Shown here in pieces: positions 1 through 10,289 of a stretch of 64,000 bases of DNA. Origin of the DNA: Erwinia pyri (GTDB lineage: Bacteria > Pseudomonadota > Gammaproteobacteria > Enterobacterales > Enterobacteriaceae); assembly GCF_030758455.1 (NCBI RefSeq), contig NZ_CP132353.1:496001-560000 (forward strand), written 5' to 3'. The stretch's first letter is position 1. Each line of letters begins with the position of its first letter. The notes under the pieces are model-generated. The model did not search any database, had not been told where the DNA came from, and saw only the letters and a program-made list of their open reading frames with translations. The position numbers and the translations under genes were made by a program.

Positions 1-1926
1 AAGGAGATTGGTCGCTACTTTAATCAGACGCCGTTAAAGCCTTCGCTGGGCGCAGCTTTAGATGAACTCCAGATTGACGGAGATGTAAGTGGTCGCTTAC
101 ACCTCGATATTCCGCTGGATGGTAAGCCAGTCAGAGCCACGGGTGAGGTAGATCTGCAAAACAATTCGCTGTTTATTAAGCCGCTCGACAGCACCATCAA
201 ACAGCTAACCGGCCACTTTACTTACGACAATGGCGACCTGAAAAGCGACCCCATGAGCGCCAGCTGGTTCGGCCAGCCTCTGAACGTCAGTTTCAATACC
301 AATGAGGGTGACAAAAATTATCAGATTGGCGTCGATCTTCAGGGGGAGTGGCAGCCGGGCAAGATAGAGGCAGTGCCGGTACAACTGCGCGATAAGTTAG
401 AGGGCAGCGCCAGCTGGAAAAGCAATGTCCTGATCAATCTGCCGCATCAGGGCGGCGCCAGTTATCAGATTGCTCTGGAGGGCGATCTGAAAAATGTAAG
501 TAGCCACTTACCGGAACCGCTCGATAAAAAGCGGGGAGAAGCCATGCCGGTAAAAGTTTCCGCTAAAGGGGATCTGCAGAGTTTCACCCTGAACGGCGCG
601 GTTGGCGACGGACACCGCTTTAACAGCCAGTGGCTGCTGGGCAAACAGCTGAAAGTGAGCCGCGGCATCTGGGAAAACAGCGCAAAGCAAACTCCTGCCT
701 TGCCTGAAGCGGATGGCATGGTGCTGAATCTGCCGCCGCTGAATGGCGAAGCCTGGCTGGCGCTGCTGGATGGCGATGGCGAGAATAAAACCGGCACCTC
801 AGCAGTGGGACAAAGTCAGCAAAGTCGTGCCAGGATCCCGGGTAATATCACCCTGCGTACGCCAGAGCTGACGCTGGCCGGACAGCAATGGCACGATCTT
901 GAAGCCAGTCTGAGCCAGACCGTCTCAGGCGATACCCAGGTGCAGGCAAAAGGTAAAGAGATTGCTGGTACGCTTAAAATGAACCAGCGAGCGCCGTGGG
1001 ATGCGCATATCAATTACCTTTATTACAATCCGCAGTGGGGTGACGGGCAAAAAAGTTCGCCTCTGCCTGACAAAGCCACAGCCATCAATTTCAGTAGCTG
1101 GCCAGCAGTGGACCTCACCTGTGATGAGTGCTGGCTGCGCGGGCAGAAGTTTGGCCGGATGAGAGCTGACCTCAGCCATTCCAGCGATACGCTAACTCTG
1201 AAAAACGGCCTGATTGATACCGGAAACGCCCGTCTCAAAGTGGAAGGAGAATGGGTTAACCGTCCGGGCGAACAGCGTACGGCGCTGAAAGGCGTGCTTA
1301 GCGGCAACAAAATCAATGAGGCTACCAACTGGTTTGGCGTGAATACGCCCTTGCGGGACTCTCCCTTCAATATTCAGTACGATCTGCATTGGCAGTCTGC
1401 GCCGTGGGAGCCATCGGAGGCGACGCTGAGCGGCGTGTTGAAAACCCACTTTGGCGCAGGCCAGATAGCCGATGTGAATACCGGCAGAGCGGGACAGCTG
1501 CTGAGGCTGGTGAGTTTTGATGCGCTGCTGCGCAAGCTCAGGCTCGATTTCAGCGATACCTTCAGCCAGGGCTTCTATTTCGACTCTATTAACGGCACGG
1601 CCTGGATTGAAAAAGGGGTGATGCGTACCGACAATCTGCTGGTGGACGGACTGGAGGCGGATATTGCCATGAAGGGCAGGATGGACCTGGTACAGCGGCA
1701 GATCGATATGGAAGCCGTTGTTGCACCTGAGATTTCGGCTACGGTAGGCGTCGCCGCCGCCTTTGCCGTCAATCCTGTGGTGGGCGCAGCGGTGTTTGCT
1801 GCCAGTAAAGTTCTCGGGCCGCTCTGGAACAAAATTTCGGTGCTTCGCTATCATATTTCCGGCCCCATTGATAAACCGCAAATTGATGAAGTGCTGCGTA
1901 AGCCGCGTGAAAAGAGCGCGAAGTGA
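1..1926 (+). CDS. yhdP: YhdP, AsmA-like envelope lipid-transport protein (C-terminal part)
   Basis: The reading frame is open from the first base to a TGA at 1924-1926, so this is the last 641 residues of a larger protein; E. coli YhdP is about 1266 residues. YhdP belongs to the AsmA-like bridge proteins that, with TamB and YdbH, carry phospholipids from the inner to the outer membrane. The visible part is a long beta-rich repetitive region. Near the end is a hydrophobic Ala/Val stretch (about 1735-1815) followed by a basic tail with KPREKSAK. tldD follows after 83 nt on the same strand, the same order as E. coli. The N-terminal membrane anchor lies outside the window. Confidence 0.92.
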   Translation, partial: KEIGRYFNQTPLKPSLGAALDELQIDGDVSGRLHLDIPLDGKPVRATGEVDLQNNSLFIKPLDSTIKQLTGHFTYDNGDLKSDPMSASWFGQPLNVSFNTNEGDKNYQIGVDLQGEWQPGKIEAVPVQLRDKLEGSASWKSNVLINLPHQGGASYQIALEGDLKNVSSHLPEPLDKKRGEAMPVKVSAKGDLQSFTLNGAVGDGHRFNSQWLLGKQLKVSRGIWENSAKQTPALPEADGMVLNLPPLNGEAWLALLDGDGENKTGTSAVGQSQQSRARIPGNITLRTPELTLAGQQWHDLEASLSQTVSGDTQVQAKGKEIAGTLKMNQRAPWDAHINYLYYNPQWGDGQKSSPLPDKATAINFSSWPAVDLTCDECWLRGQKFGRMRADLSHSSDTLTLKNGLIDTGNARLKVEGEWVNRPGEQRTALKGVLSGNKINEATNWFGVNTPLRDSPFNIQYDLHWQSAPWEPSEATLSGVLKTHFGAGQIADVNTGRAGQLLRLVSFDALLRKLRLDFSDTFSQGFYFDSINGTAWIEKGVMRTDNLLVDGLEADIAMKGRMDLVQRQIDMEAVVAPEISATVGVAAAFAVNPVVGAAVFAASKVLGPLWNKISVLRYHISGPIDKPQIDEVLRKPREKSAK

Positions 1927-2009
1927 ATTTGACGTGACCTGCGAATTGCCTCAGGCTATAGAGATGCGATGCCAGCGATTACTGGCTCATCCAAACAGAG
2001 CGAGAATAC

Positions 2010-3455
2010 ATGAGTCTGAATCTGGTAAGTGAGCAGTTACTAACTGCGAACAACATTAATCAACAGGATCTCTTTTCCCTTCTCGGTCAGCTGTCTGAAC
2101 GTAAACTGGATTATGCCGACCTCTATTTTCAATCCAGCTATCATGAATCCTGGGTACTGGAAGACCGCATCATTAAAGATGGTTCCTGGAATATCGATCA
2201 GGGCGTCGGCGTGCGTGCCGTCAGCGGTGAGAAAACCGGTTTTGCCTATGCCGACCAGATTACGCTGAATGCCCTGACGCAGAGCGCCACGGCGGCGCGC
2301 AGCATTGTACGCGAGCAGGGAAATGGCAAATCGCATACCCTGGGCGCGGTGATGCACCGGTCGCTTTATCCAACGGCAGATCCGTTACAGAGCCTGACTC
2401 GCGAAGAGAAAATTGCGCTGTTGCATCGCGTTGACAGCGCTGCCCGTGCCGCAGATAAGCGCGTGCAGGAAGTGAGCGCCAGCCTGAGCGGCGTTTATGA
2501 GCTGATCCTGGTGGCGGCGACCGACGGGACGCTGGCGACCGATGTGCGCCCTCTGGTGCGTCTCTCGGTCAGCGTGCAGGTTGAGGAAAACGGCAAGCGT
2601 GAACGCGGCTCCAGCGGCGGCGGCGGGCGTTTTGGTTATGAATTTTTCCTGGCCGATGAGTCTGGCGAGATGCGGGCAGAAGCCTGGGCTCGCGAGGCGG
2701 TGCGGATGGCGTTGGTCAACCTGAATGCCGTGGCCGCGCCTGCCGGGACGATTCCGGTGGTGCTGGGTGCTGGCTGGCCTGGCGTGCTGCTGCATGAAGC
2801 TGTAGGGCATGGCCTTGAAGGTGATTTTAATCGCCGTGGCACTTCGGTGTTCAGCGGGCAGATGGGGCAGCTGGTCGCTTCCGAAATCTGTACCGTGGTA
2901 GATGACGGAACTATTGAAGGATTGCGCGGCTCGCTCGCGGTTGATGACGAAGGAGTGCCGGGCCAGTATAACGTGCTGATTGAAAACGGTATTCTGAAAG
3001 GATACATGCAGGATAAGCTGAATGCGCGGCTGATGGGCGTGAACCCGACCGGCAACGGCCGTCGTGAATCTTACGCCCATTTACCGATGCCACGCATGAC
3101 CAACACCTATATGCTGGCCGGGAAATCAACGCCGCAGGAAATTATTGAAAGCGTGGAGTATGGCCTGTATGCACCAAACTTTGGCGGCGGCCAGGTGGAC
3201 ATCACTTCCGGTAAGTTTGTCTTCTCCACCTCTGAGGCGTACCTGATTGAGAACGGTAAAGTCACTAAGCCGGTCAAAGGCGCGACCCTGATCGGTTCCG
3301 GCATTGAAGCGATGCAGCAAATTTCCATGGTCGGCAACGATCTGGCGCTGGATAAAGGCGTTGGCGTTTGTGGTAAAGAGGGGCAGAGCCTGCCGGTCGG
3401 CGTAGGTCAGCCAACTCTGAAGCTGGATAAGCTGACGGTGGGCGGCACCGCCTGA
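2010..3455 (+). CDS. tldD: Metalloprotease subunit TldD
   Basis: 481 residues, the same length as E. coli TldD, and nearly collinear with it from the [11 protein letters not shown] start. TldD pairs with TldE (PmbA, not in this window) as a zinc protease. The pair degrades unfolded peptides, matures microcin B17 and cleaves the CcdA antitoxin. The zinc motif HEAVGH is visible with H262, E263 and H267, and the third ligand C454 sits in [10 protein letters not shown] Gly-rich [11 protein letters not shown] segment lies near residue 207. A strong terminator follows, and aaeR converges from the other side. Confidence 0.97.
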   Translation: MSLNLVSEQLLTANNINQQDLFSLLGQLSERKLDYADLYFQSSYHESWVLEDRIIKDGSWNIDQGVGVRAVSGEKTGFAYADQITLNALTQSATAARSIVREQGNGKSHTLGAVMHRSLYPTADPLQSLTREEKIALLHRVDSAARAADKRVQEVSASLSGVYELILVAATDGTLATDVRPLVRLSVSVQVEENGKRERGSSGGGGRFGYEFFLADESGEMRAEAWAREAVRMALVNLNAVAAPAGTIPVVLGAGWPGVLLHEAVGHGLEGDFNRRGTSVFSGQMGQLVASEICTVVDDGTIEGLRGSLAVDDEGVPGQYNVLIENGILKGYMQDKLNARLMGVNPTGNGRRESYAHLPMPRMTNTYMLAGKSTPQEIIESVEYGLYAPNFGGGQVDITSGKFVFSTSEAYLIENGKVTKPVKGATLIGSGIEAMQQISMVGNDLALDKGVGVCGKEGQSLPVGVGQPTLKLDKLTVGGTA

Positions 3456-3547
3456 TTTTCCCTCTGCAGCGGAACAGTCAGCCTCTATTTCTGTGAAGGC
3501 GATTGTTTCTGTAAGAGGCAGATTGTCTCTGACTGGAATCCGTGAAT

Positions 3548-3575
3548 GGAGCGCTTTTGGCGCTCCGTTTTTTTT
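3548..3575 (+). terminator. Rho-independent terminator of tldD
   Basis: A 7-bp GC-rich stem (GGAGCGC / GCGCTCC) with a 5-nt loop is followed by G and eight T. It ends 8 nt before the aaeR stop codon. The T run fits the + strand, so it mainly terminates tldD. Confidence 0.85.
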
Positions 3576-3583
3576 CGCTGCGG

Positions 3584-4501
3584 CTACTCCTGCCGTGACT
3601 CCTGATAGATATCCGCCACTTTATCGAAATACTCCGTCAGATAATTAATGCAGACCTCCACCTTCAGCGGCAGTTTGTCTTTCTGCGTATAGACGGCATA
3701 GACCGGTCTTGGAGCAGAATGGTAATGGGTAAACAGAATGTCCACTTTCCCGGCATTGATCTCCTCTATCACCCACATCAGAGGGAGATAGGCGATCCCG
3801 GCACCGGAAACCAGCCAGCGGATCAGCGTTTGTGAATCATTGGTGGCGAAACGGCCCTGAGGGGAAAGGCGAATAGAGACCCCTTCTGGCGAAATCAGGT
3901 CAAAGTCATTATCGGGACGAATGCTGTATTCCAGCCAGGAAAACTTGCCGATATCAGCAGGATTATCCGGGGTGCCGTGCAGCGTCAGGTAGCTTTTCGC
4001 TGCGCAGACTACCATCGGCATCGAACCCAGGCGGCGTGAGAAGAGGCTGGAGTCCTGAAGCGCGCCCACGCGGATTAGCAGATCCAGTCCGTCAGCAATC
4101 AGGTCAGGGGCAGGATTACCGGTCACCAGGCTTACCGTCAGGCCGGGGTACTCTTTCAGCATTTCAGCCGTCATCGTCGCCAGCACATTCTGCGCCATTG
4201 TTGAGGAGCTGCCGATGCGTAGCGCGCCAACAGGGGTGTTATTGAACGCATACAGCTGTTCATGAACCTGCTGGGCCTCATGCATCATGCGCCGACAACC
4301 CTGAAAATAAATTTTTCCCGCTTCCGTCAGTCCAAGGCTGCGCGTGCTCCGGTTCAGCAGCTTCACCTGAAGTTCATCTTCCAGTTTAGCCACGCTCTGG
4401 CTGACGGCGGAAACGCTCATCTGCAGCCGCTGTGCCGCGGCCGTAAAGGAACCCAGCTCCACTACCCGGGCAAAGACCGACATGCCTTTCAATCTTTCCA
4501 T
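3584..4501 (-). CDS. aaeR: LysR-type transcriptional regulator AaeR
   Basis: 305 residues (E. coli AaeR 309). The N-terminal winged helix-turn-helix covers about residues 1-60 (MERLKGMSVFARVVELGSF, then AAAQRLQMSVSAVSQSVAKL), and a periplasmic-binding-like effector domain follows. AaeR activates the divergent aaeXAB efflux operon in response to aromatic carboxylic acids such as p-hydroxybenzoate. Its position, divergent from aaeX with a 270-nt shared intergenic region, supports the assignment over other LysR proteins. It converges on tldD. Confidence 0.93.
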   Translation of the reverse strand: MERLKGMSVFARVVELGSFTAAAQRLQMSVSAVSQSVAKLEDELQVKLLNRSTRSLGLTEAGKIYFQGCRRMMHEAQQVHEQLYAFNNTPVGALRIGSSSTMAQNVLATMTAEMLKEYPGLTVSLVTGNPAPDLIADGLDLLIRVGALQDSSLFSRRLGSMPMVVCAAKSYLTLHGTPDNPADIGKFSWLEYSIRPDNDFDLISPEGVSIRLSPQGRFATNDSQTLIRWLVSGAGIAYLPLMWVIEEINAGKVDILFTHYHSAPRPVYAVYTQKDKLPLKVEVCINYLTEYFDKVADIYQESRQE

Positions 4502-4519
4502 TATTAACTCTGGCTTAAA

Positions 4520-4535
4520 AGTGATTTAGATCACA
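4520..4535. promoter_or_regulatory. CRP/FNR-type palindrome in the aaeR-aaeX intergenic region
   Basis: AGTGATTTAGATCACA matches the CRP consensus TGTGA-N6-TCACA at all but one position. It lies 19-34 bp upstream of the aaeR start codon, so it could affect aaeR or the divergent aaeXAB. Inferred from the motif only. The rest of 4536-4771 holds no ORF worth calling. Confidence 0.4.
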
Positions 4536-4771
4536 TTAGGTAGAAAACGTATAGTCAGGCGCGTTACTATAGCATCGCCGGGTTACTCTCTTGTAACTCT
4601 ACTCGTCACTATGCTGGCTCATGGATACGCTATGATTCATTGAGCGCCGGTTAGGATGATCTGGCAGTTTACCGTCATGAATTACCTTCAACCTGTAGAT
4701 CGGTGCCCCCTTATCAGGAAGGGAGCCTGTCGCAAGGCGCGTGCCCGGCAAGGTACTGACAAGGAAAAAAG

Positions 4772-4975
4772 ATGAGTGTGCTTCCGGTTATTGTAATATT
4801 TGGGCTTTCGTTTCCGCCCATCTTCTTTGAAATTATCGTGTCACTGATGCTGTTCTGGCTGGTGCGTCGCCTGCTGACGCCTACCGGGATCTATGACCTG
4901 GTCTGGCATCCTGCACTGTTTAATACGGCGCTTTATTGCTGCCTGTTCTACCTGGTTTCCCGATTGTTTGTCTGA
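4772..4975 (+). CDS. aaeX: Small membrane protein AaeX
   Basis: 67 residues, the usual AaeX length (DUF1656 family). It starts [20 protein letters not shown] and is almost entirely hydrophobic, with two predicted membrane segments (about 5-30 and 45-65). It is the first gene of aaeXAB; its stop is 7 nt before the GTG start of aaeA. A direct role in efflux has not been shown for the family. An AAGGAAAAAAG ribosome-binding stretch precedes the ATG. Confidence 0.9.
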   Translation: MSVLPVIVIFGLSFPPIFFEIIVSLMLFWLVRRLLTPTGIYDLVWHPALFNTALYCCLFYLVSRLFV

Positions 4976-4982
4976 GGTCTTA

Positions 4983-5915
4983 GTGAAAGCGCTAACAACT
5001 AAAATTGCCCGATACGCCATCACCATTATTCTGGTGATCGTCGCCGTCATCGTTATCTTCCGCGCGTGGGTGTTCTACACCGAATCCCCCTGGACGCGTG
5101 ATGCAAAATTTACCGCTAATGTTGTGGCTATTGCGCCCGACGTCAGCGGGCTGATTTCCGACGTACGCGTTCGTGATAACCAACTGGTAAAAAAAGACCA
5201 GGTGCTTTTTGTGGTCGATCAGCCCCGTTATCAGCAGGCTTTAGATGAAGCTGAAGCGGATGTGGCTTACTACCAGACGCTGGTAAATGAGAAACGGCGT
5301 GAAGCAAGCCGTCGTAATCAGCTTGGCGTTTCCGCCATGTCCCGTGAAGCCATTGAGCAGTCTAATAACGATTACCAGACTTCGGAACATCAACTGGCGA
5401 AAGCTGTTGCCACTCGCGACACGGCTAAGCTGGATCTCGCCCGTACCGTGGTAAAAGCGCCTTCCGACGGCTGGGTCACCAACCTGAACGTCTACCGGGG
5501 AGAATTTATCACCCGCGGCTCCACGGCGGTGGCGCTGGTTCAGCAGCACACTTTCTATGTGCTGGCCTATATGGAAGAAACCAAGCTGGAGGGGGTCCGC
5601 CCGGGCTATCGGGTTGAAATCACTCCGCTGGGCAGCAACCGGGTTCTGCACGGCACGGTTGACAGTATTGCCGCAGGCGTGACGAACAGCAGCAGCACCA
5701 TCGACAGCAAAGGCATGGCTACCATCGACTCCAACCTGGAATGGGTGCGCCTGGCGCAGCGCGTACCGGTACGCATTCATCTGGACCAGCAGCAGGGGAA
5801 TCTCTACCCATCGGGTACCACAGCCACTGTGGTGGTGACCGGTGCGCAGGATCGTAAACCCGAAGAGATGTCGCCGATGATGAAACTGATGCATCGCCTG
5901 CGTGAGTTCGGCTAA
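4983..5915 (+). CDS. aaeA: p-Hydroxybenzoic acid efflux pump, membrane fusion subunit AaeA
   Basis: 310 residues, identical in length to E. coli AaeA when the GTG at 4983 is used. An upstream in-frame ATG at 4893 lies inside aaeX and would add 30 unrelated residues, so it is rejected. There is an N-terminal membrane anchor (about residues 9-30), then a HlyD/EmrA-type barrel-sandwich and coiled-coil hairpin ([11 protein letters not shown] onward; [12 protein letters not shown] near the lipoyl half-motif). It links AaeB to an outer-membrane channel. The stop is 14 nt before aaeB. Confidence 0.95.
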   Translation: MKALTTKIARYAITIILVIVAVIVIFRAWVFYTESPWTRDAKFTANVVAIAPDVSGLISDVRVRDNQLVKKDQVLFVVDQPRYQQALDEAEADVAYYQTLVNEKRREASRRNQLGVSAMSREAIEQSNNDYQTSEHQLAKAVATRDTAKLDLARTVVKAPSDGWVTNLNVYRGEFITRGSTAVALVQQHTFYVLAYMEETKLEGVRPGYRVEITPLGSNRVLHGTVDSIAAGVTNSSSTIDSKGMATIDSNLEWVRLAQRVPVRIHLDQQQGNLYPSGTTATVVVTGAQDRKPEEMSPMMKLMHRLREFG

Positions 5916-5929
5916 CCAGGGGCGCATCT

Positions 5930-7888
5930 ATGCAGTGGCACCGTTTGCGGTTCCCGATCAAGCTGACCTTCGCTATTTTGCTGGCTCTGCTTATCGGCTT
6001 TCACTTTAATCTGGAAACACCCCGCTGGGCGGTGATGACCGCCTGCATCGTGGCAGGCGGGACGGCGTTTGCCGCCGGGGGCGATCCCTTTTCTGGCGCC
6101 CTCCGCCACCGTGGCATGCTACGCATTATCGGCACCTTCCTGGGCTGTATTGCGGCGCTGACCATCATGATAGCCACCATTCGCGCCCCCGCTCTGATGC
6201 TGCTGCTTTGCTGTCTCTGGGCGGGATTCTGCGTCTGGCTCTCTTCACTGATCCGGGTTGAAAACTCCTATGCGCTGGGGCTGGCGGGCTATACCGCGCT
6301 GATTATCGTGGTCAGCGTGGATGCCAACGGCTCTGTTCTTCTTGCTCCGCAGTTTGCGGTGGAGCGCTGCAGCGAGATCATTATCGGCATCGTTTGCGCC
6401 ATCCTGGCCGATATGCTGTTTTCTCCCCGTTCAATTAAAAACGATATCGATCGGGAAATTGATGCGCTGCTGGTAGACCAGTATAAGCTGATGCAGCTTT
6501 GCATCGCCCACGGTGACCGGGAAGAGGTGGACAAGCTCTGGACAGGGCTGGTACGTCGCACCTCCGCGCTGAACGGCATGCGCGGCAATCTGATGATGGA
6601 GTCCAGTCGCTGGCAGAAGATTGACGAGCGGATGCGCGCCCTGAACACTCTCTCGCTTACGCTGATTACCCAGGCTGCAGAAACCTTTCTTATACAGAAC
6701 TCCCGTAAGGAGTATGTTCCCCCGCAGTTCCATATCTTTTTTGAGAAGCCGGTAGAGAACATTGGTGATATCCACAAACGCATGAAAATCATGCGTCGGG
6801 TGATCACCCGTAGCGGCAGCAAAAACACGCCGGTGACCATCCGTAACTGGGTAGTGGCCGCCACGCGTTATCTGCTTTTGCTGAAAGGGATCCATACCAA
6901 CAGCAGTATCAGCCGTATTGAACAGGAAGTGCTGAACGATGAACCGGTAGTCAAAATGCGTTCTGCCGAAACCAGGCATGCGTTGATTAACGGCATCCGT
7001 ACGTTTGTGGCTACCTCCGTGGGATCGCTCTTCTGGCTGTGGAGCGGCTGGACCTCCGGAAGCGGAGCGATGGTGATGCTGGCGGTAATCACCGCGCTGG
7101 CGATGCGCATGCCTAATCCGCTGATGATGGCGAAAGATTTCCTCTACGGCATGATAGTGGCAATTCCGTTGGGGTCGCTCTATTACATGGTGATCATGCC
7201 GGCTACTCAGCAAAGTATGCTGTTACTGTGCATTGCCCTTGGCGTGATGGCTTTTATCGGCGGAATATTGATCCAGCGGCGGCAAATTGGCACGCTGGGT
7301 GCGCTGGTGGGGACAATCAATATCATCACGCTGGATAATCCAATGACCTTTAACGTCAGTGCATTTCTGGATAATGCGCTCGGTCAGGCGATTGGCTGTT
7401 TCCTTGCGCTGCTGGTGATCCTGCTGATCCGCGACACCTCTAAAGCGCGTACGGGGCGCATTCTGCTTAACCGCTTTATGTATGCCGCCGTCTCTGCCAT
7501 GACCACCAATCAGGCCCGCCGTCGTGAGAACCACCTTCCCGCGCTCTATCAACAGCTCTTTATGCTGCTGAATATGTTCCCCGGCGACATCGATAAATAC
7601 CGTATAGCCCTGACGTTGATCATCGGACATCAGCGACTGCGGGATGCAGATATCCCGGTGAACAGCGACTTGTCGGCTTACCATAAACAGCTGCGACATA
7701 CCGCCGATCGGGTGATTGCCTCCGGTACCGACTCTAAACGCCAGCATTACTTTGAACGGTTGTTGGCTGAACTGGAGGTCTACCAGGAAAAGCTGCGTTA
7801 TTACGAGGCACCGCTAAGCGTGACCGAACCGGTACAAAGGCTCGCTTTCATGCTGAAAAAATACCAAAACACCCTGATCAAAATTTGA
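5930..7888 (+). CDS. aaeB: p-Hydroxybenzoic acid efflux pump subunit AaeB
   Basis: 652 residues (E. coli AaeB 655), FUSC/ArAE family. It has two hydrophobic blocks of several helices each (about residues 10-160 and 365-500), each followed by a hydrophilic cytoplasmic region. This is the usual two-repeat layout of aromatic acid exporters. The pump relieves stress from aromatic carboxylic acids, which could matter for a plant-associated host. Third gene of aaeXAB; a strong hairpin follows. Confidence 0.95.
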   Translation: MQWHRLRFPIKLTFAILLALLIGFHFNLETPRWAVMTACIVAGGTAFAAGGDPFSGALRHRGMLRIIGTFLGCIAALTIMIATIRAPALMLLLCCLWAGFCVWLSSLIRVENSYALGLAGYTALIIVVSVDANGSVLLAPQFAVERCSEIIIGIVCAILADMLFSPRSIKNDIDREIDALLVDQYKLMQLCIAHGDREEVDKLWTGLVRRTSALNGMRGNLMMESSRWQKIDERMRALNTLSLTLITQAAETFLIQNSRKEYVPPQFHIFFEKPVENIGDIHKRMKIMRRVITRSGSKNTPVTIRNWVVAATRYLLLLKGIHTNSSISRIEQEVLNDEPVVKMRSAETRHALINGIRTFVATSVGSLFWLWSGWTSGSGAMVMLAVITALAMRMPNPLMMAKDFLYGMIVAIPLGSLYYMVIMPATQQSMLLLCIALGVMAFIGGILIQRRQIGTLGALVGTINIITLDNPMTFNVSAFLDNALGQAIGCFLALLVILLIRDTSKARTGRILLNRFMYAAVSAMTTNQARRRENHLPALYQQLFMLLNMFPGDIDKYRIALTLIIGHQRLRDADIPVNSDLSAYHKQLRHTADRVIASGTDSKRQHYFERLLAELEVYQEKLRYYEAPLSVTEPVQRLAFMLKKYQNTLIKI

Positions 7889-7893
7889 TTCAA

Positions 7894-7922
7894 CGCTGAT
7901 ACCGTCCGGTATCAGCGCTTTC
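7894..7922 (+). terminator. Terminator hairpin after aaeB
   Basis: A perfect 10-bp inverted repeat CGCTGATACC / GGTATCAGCG with a GTCC loop is followed by CTTTCCCTTT. It lies 5 nt after the aaeB stop and separates the efflux operon from the dehydrogenase gene. Confidence 0.8.
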
Positions 7923-8001
7923 CCTTTCTGCTCTCTCCCGCCTCAACGTGTGCCATCTATACTTAATTTTATTATGTTGGTCATTCACTGAGGAGAACAC
8001 C

Positions 8002-9456
8002 ATGAGCACCTCCACGCTCCAGGACAATGCGCTATTCCAGACCGGCTACTTTGCGGGTGGTCAGTGGCTGCGCGGCACTTCAACCTTCGATGTCCTTAAT
8101 CCGGCAACTGGCGAGGTTATCGCGCAGGTGGCAAAAGCGGGGAAAGCGGAAACGGAGCAGGCCATTGATGCCGCGGAAAAAGCCTTCCCGGCCTGGCGTG
8201 CAAAAACGGCGAAAGAGCGCAGCGAGATCCTTTATCGCTGGTATCAGCTGATGATTGAAAATAAAAGCTGGCTGGGCCAGCTGATGACGGCTGAGCAGGG
8301 CAAGCCGGTTAAAGAGGCTGAAGGCGAGGTTGAGTATGCAGCCAGCTTTATTCAGTGGTTTGCTGAACAGGCTAAACGCGCAAATGGTGAAATCATCCCT
8401 CCGGCTAAAGCTGGCTCGCGCATTCTGGCTACGCGTGAGCCTGTAGGGGTGGTTGCGGCAATAACCCCCTGGAATTTCCCGATGGCGATGCTGACCCGGA
8501 AGCTCGGGCCGGCGCTGGCCGCAGGCTGCACCGGCATCATTAAACCTGCCAACAATACGCCGCTCTCCGCCTTTGCATTGCTGGCGCTGGCGCAAAAAGC
8601 GGGGGTGCCGGATGGGGTACTGAACGCTGTGGCGGGCGACACGCACGCCATCAGCGACGCCATTATGGCCAGTAAAGCGGTAAGAAAAATCTCTTTCACC
8701 GGTTCCACTGCCGTTGGCAAACTGCTGATGCGTAACGCTGCAGAAACAATGAAAAAATTGTCGATGGAACTGGGCGGCAATGCGCCCTATATCGTTTTTG
8801 AAGACGCAGATATAGAGGCGGCAGTTAAAGGTGCCATTGCCAATAAGTTCCGCAACGCTGGGCAGGTTTGCGTTAGCGTAAACCGCTTCTTTATCCACAA
8901 CAGCGTTTACGATCGTTTCGTCAGCCAGCTGGCCGAAGAGGTGAGCAAGCTCAAGGTGGGTAATGGGATGGAAGAGGGCGTTATTGTGGGGCCGCTGATT
9001 GAAGCTTCCGCCGTGGAAAAAGTGGAGGAGCACGTCAACGATGCCGTAGCCAATGGCGGCAGGATCGTGACCGGCGGAGCACGCCATGCGCTGGGCGGTA
9101 ATTTCTGGCAGCCAACGGTGATTGCAGAAGCTAACGAGAAGATGAAACTCTCCAGAGAAGAAACCTTTGGCCCCGTAGCGGCCTGTTTCCGTTTTGATGA
9201 TGAAGAGGAGGTGATTCGTCGCGCCAATGAAACGGAGTTTGGTCTGGCAGCCTATTTCTATACGCAGGATCTGCAGCGCGTGTTCCGCGTTTCAGCCGCG
9301 CTGGAAAGCGGCATGATTGGCATTAATGAGTGTGCCGTATCCACTGAGCTGGCGCCCTTCGGTGGCGTTAAAGAGTCCGGACTGGGACGTGAAGGCTCGG
9401 TTTTGGGCATGGAGGAGTATCTGGAAGTCAAAGCCCTGCATATAGGGGGACTGTAA
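8002..9456 (+). CDS. gabD: NAD(P)-dependent succinate-semialdehyde dehydrogenase family protein
   Basis: 484 residues, aldehyde dehydrogenase superfamily, closest by recall to GabD (482 residues). It oxidises an aldehyde, probably succinate semialdehyde, to the acid. Family motifs are present: ITPWNFP, SFTGST, the general-base segment MELGGNAPY, and the catalytic cysteine in NAGQVC. E. coli GabD has Cys-Val-Cys there; here it is Cys-Val-Ser. The start at 8002 was chosen for its GAGGAGAA ribosome-binding site and homology; an ATG at 7948 lacks both. No gabT, gabP or regulator is adjacent. E. coli has no gene at this position, so the symbol describes the family and does not imply the gabDTP locus. 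Confidence 0.78.
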   Translation: MSTSTLQDNALFQTGYFAGGQWLRGTSTFDVLNPATGEVIAQVAKAGKAETEQAIDAAEKAFPAWRAKTAKERSEILYRWYQLMIENKSWLGQLMTAEQGKPVKEAEGEVEYAASFIQWFAEQAKRANGEIIPPAKAGSRILATREPVGVVAAITPWNFPMAMLTRKLGPALAAGCTGIIKPANNTPLSAFALLALAQKAGVPDGVLNAVAGDTHAISDAIMASKAVRKISFTGSTAVGKLLMRNAAETMKKLSMELGGNAPYIVFEDADIEAAVKGAIANKFRNAGQVCVSVNRFFIHNSVYDRFVSQLAEEVSKLKVGNGMEEGVIVGPLIEASAVEKVEEHVNDAVANGGRIVTGGARHALGGNFWQPTVIAEANEKMKLSREETFGPVAACFRFDDEEEVIRRANETEFGLAAYFYTQDLQRVFRVSAALESGMIGINECAVSTELAPFGGVKESGLGREGSVLGMEEYLEVKALHIGGL

Positions 9457-9507
9457 CTCAACGGGCGGATAACACCGCCCAGATGTCTGCCTCGCGGAGC
9501 GGCCAAC

Positions 9508-9777
9508 ATGAGAACAGAGACATTTGATTTTGATGAAATAGTCGATCAGGCGCATTTTTTCCGCCAGTTCAGCGAACGTTTTGCTCTTGCCGATTTGACC
9601 GTAACGGATTTAGACGGTTTATGGGAGGCGGTGAAAGCAAGCGTGCTCCCTTTGCCGCTGGAGATAACTTTTATTCATCTGGGAAAAGGTCAGAAAAGGC
9701 GATATGGGGCGCTGATCCTGCTATTTGAAGAAGCTGAAGAGGAGCTGGAGGGGCAGCTCCGCTTCAACGTTCGATGA
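9508..9777 (+). CDS. yhcO: Barstar-family protein YhcO
   Basis: 89 residues (E. coli YhcO 90), barstar-like fold, with the conserved FDFDEI start, the LPLPLEI centre and the [12 protein letters not shown] end. Barstar inhibits the ribonuclease barnase, but no barnase-type gene is near and the role of YhcO is unknown. It starts 51 nt after the dehydrogenase stop with a modest hairpin (9463-9480) between, so shared transcription is possible. Confidence 0.88.
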   Translation: MRTETFDFDEIVDQAHFFRQFSERFALADLTVTDLDGLWEAVKASVLPLPLEITFIHLGKGQKRRYGALILLFEEAEEELEGQLRFNVR

Positions 9778-9792
9778 AAGCAGTGGCAGGGT

Positions 9793-9817
9793 AAAAAAGG
9801 CCCCGACAAACGGGGCC
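9793..9817 (-). terminator. Terminator for the yhcN-type gene pair
   Basis: On the minus strand GGCCCCG / CGGGGCC with a 5-nt loop is followed by six T. It lies about 95 nt past the stop of the 9912-10181 gene. It could also slow transcription coming from yhcO. Confidence 0.75.
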
Positions 9818-9911
9818 AAAGGGTTCGTCATACTGACGAGGAATGCTTTGGATAGGGTGTAAACAATGCCGGCTGCAGGCAGGCTTCGACGACATGCCCG
9901 CAAAATAGCGC

Positions 9912-10181
9912 TTATTTATACAGCTCAGCCGTAGCGTGGTAGTTGCCGTTGTTATAGGCCTCAATCACACGGTAATGGCTGGCACCCTGCTGTTCAGCTT
10001 TCTGGGAAAGCGCCTGACGGATATCGGTTGGGGCTCCATCAATCCCGCTTACGCTTACGGTGCCCATTGACTGCAGATTTTGCTCAGCAGCCTGCTGGTC
10101 AGTCACAAGGTTAGCGGCGCTGGCACCGAAAGAGAGAACGGAAGCCAGACTGAGTACAGCGATAGCGATTTTAGTTTTCAT
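9912..10181 (-). CDS. YhcN/BhsA-type (DUF1471) periplasmic protein, copy 2
   Basis: 89 residues. A 22-residue signal peptide (MKTKIAIAVLSLASVLSFGASA) precedes a compact DUF1471 domain. The family includes YhcN, BhsA, McbA and YjfN, small periplasmic proteins linked to stress, acid or peroxide response and surface properties. It shares its final 14 residues (YNNGNYHATAELYK) and most of its core (VSVSG, GAP-DI) with the neighbour at 10290-10553, so the two arose by tandem duplication. Confidence 0.85.
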   Translation of the reverse strand: MKTKIAIAVLSLASVLSFGASAANLVTDQQAAEQNLQSMGTVSVSGIDGAPTDIRQALSQKAEQQGASHYRVIEAYNNGNYHATAELYK

Positions 10182-10289
10182 GATTCATGCTCCACATAGG
10201 GTTGAGCGGTAACCGAAAGGGCTGTAAAGCGTTTATTATTCTTGGGGTTACCGTAGTGTCAGGTTAAAACAGGTTTATAACTGATTCGT

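Noticed and set aside
7948-8001. Upstream ATG of the succinate-semialdehyde-type dehydrogenase
   Set aside because: The added 18 residues (MCHLYLILLCWSFTEENT) are unlike the family, and the good ribosome-binding site lies after this ATG, before 8002.
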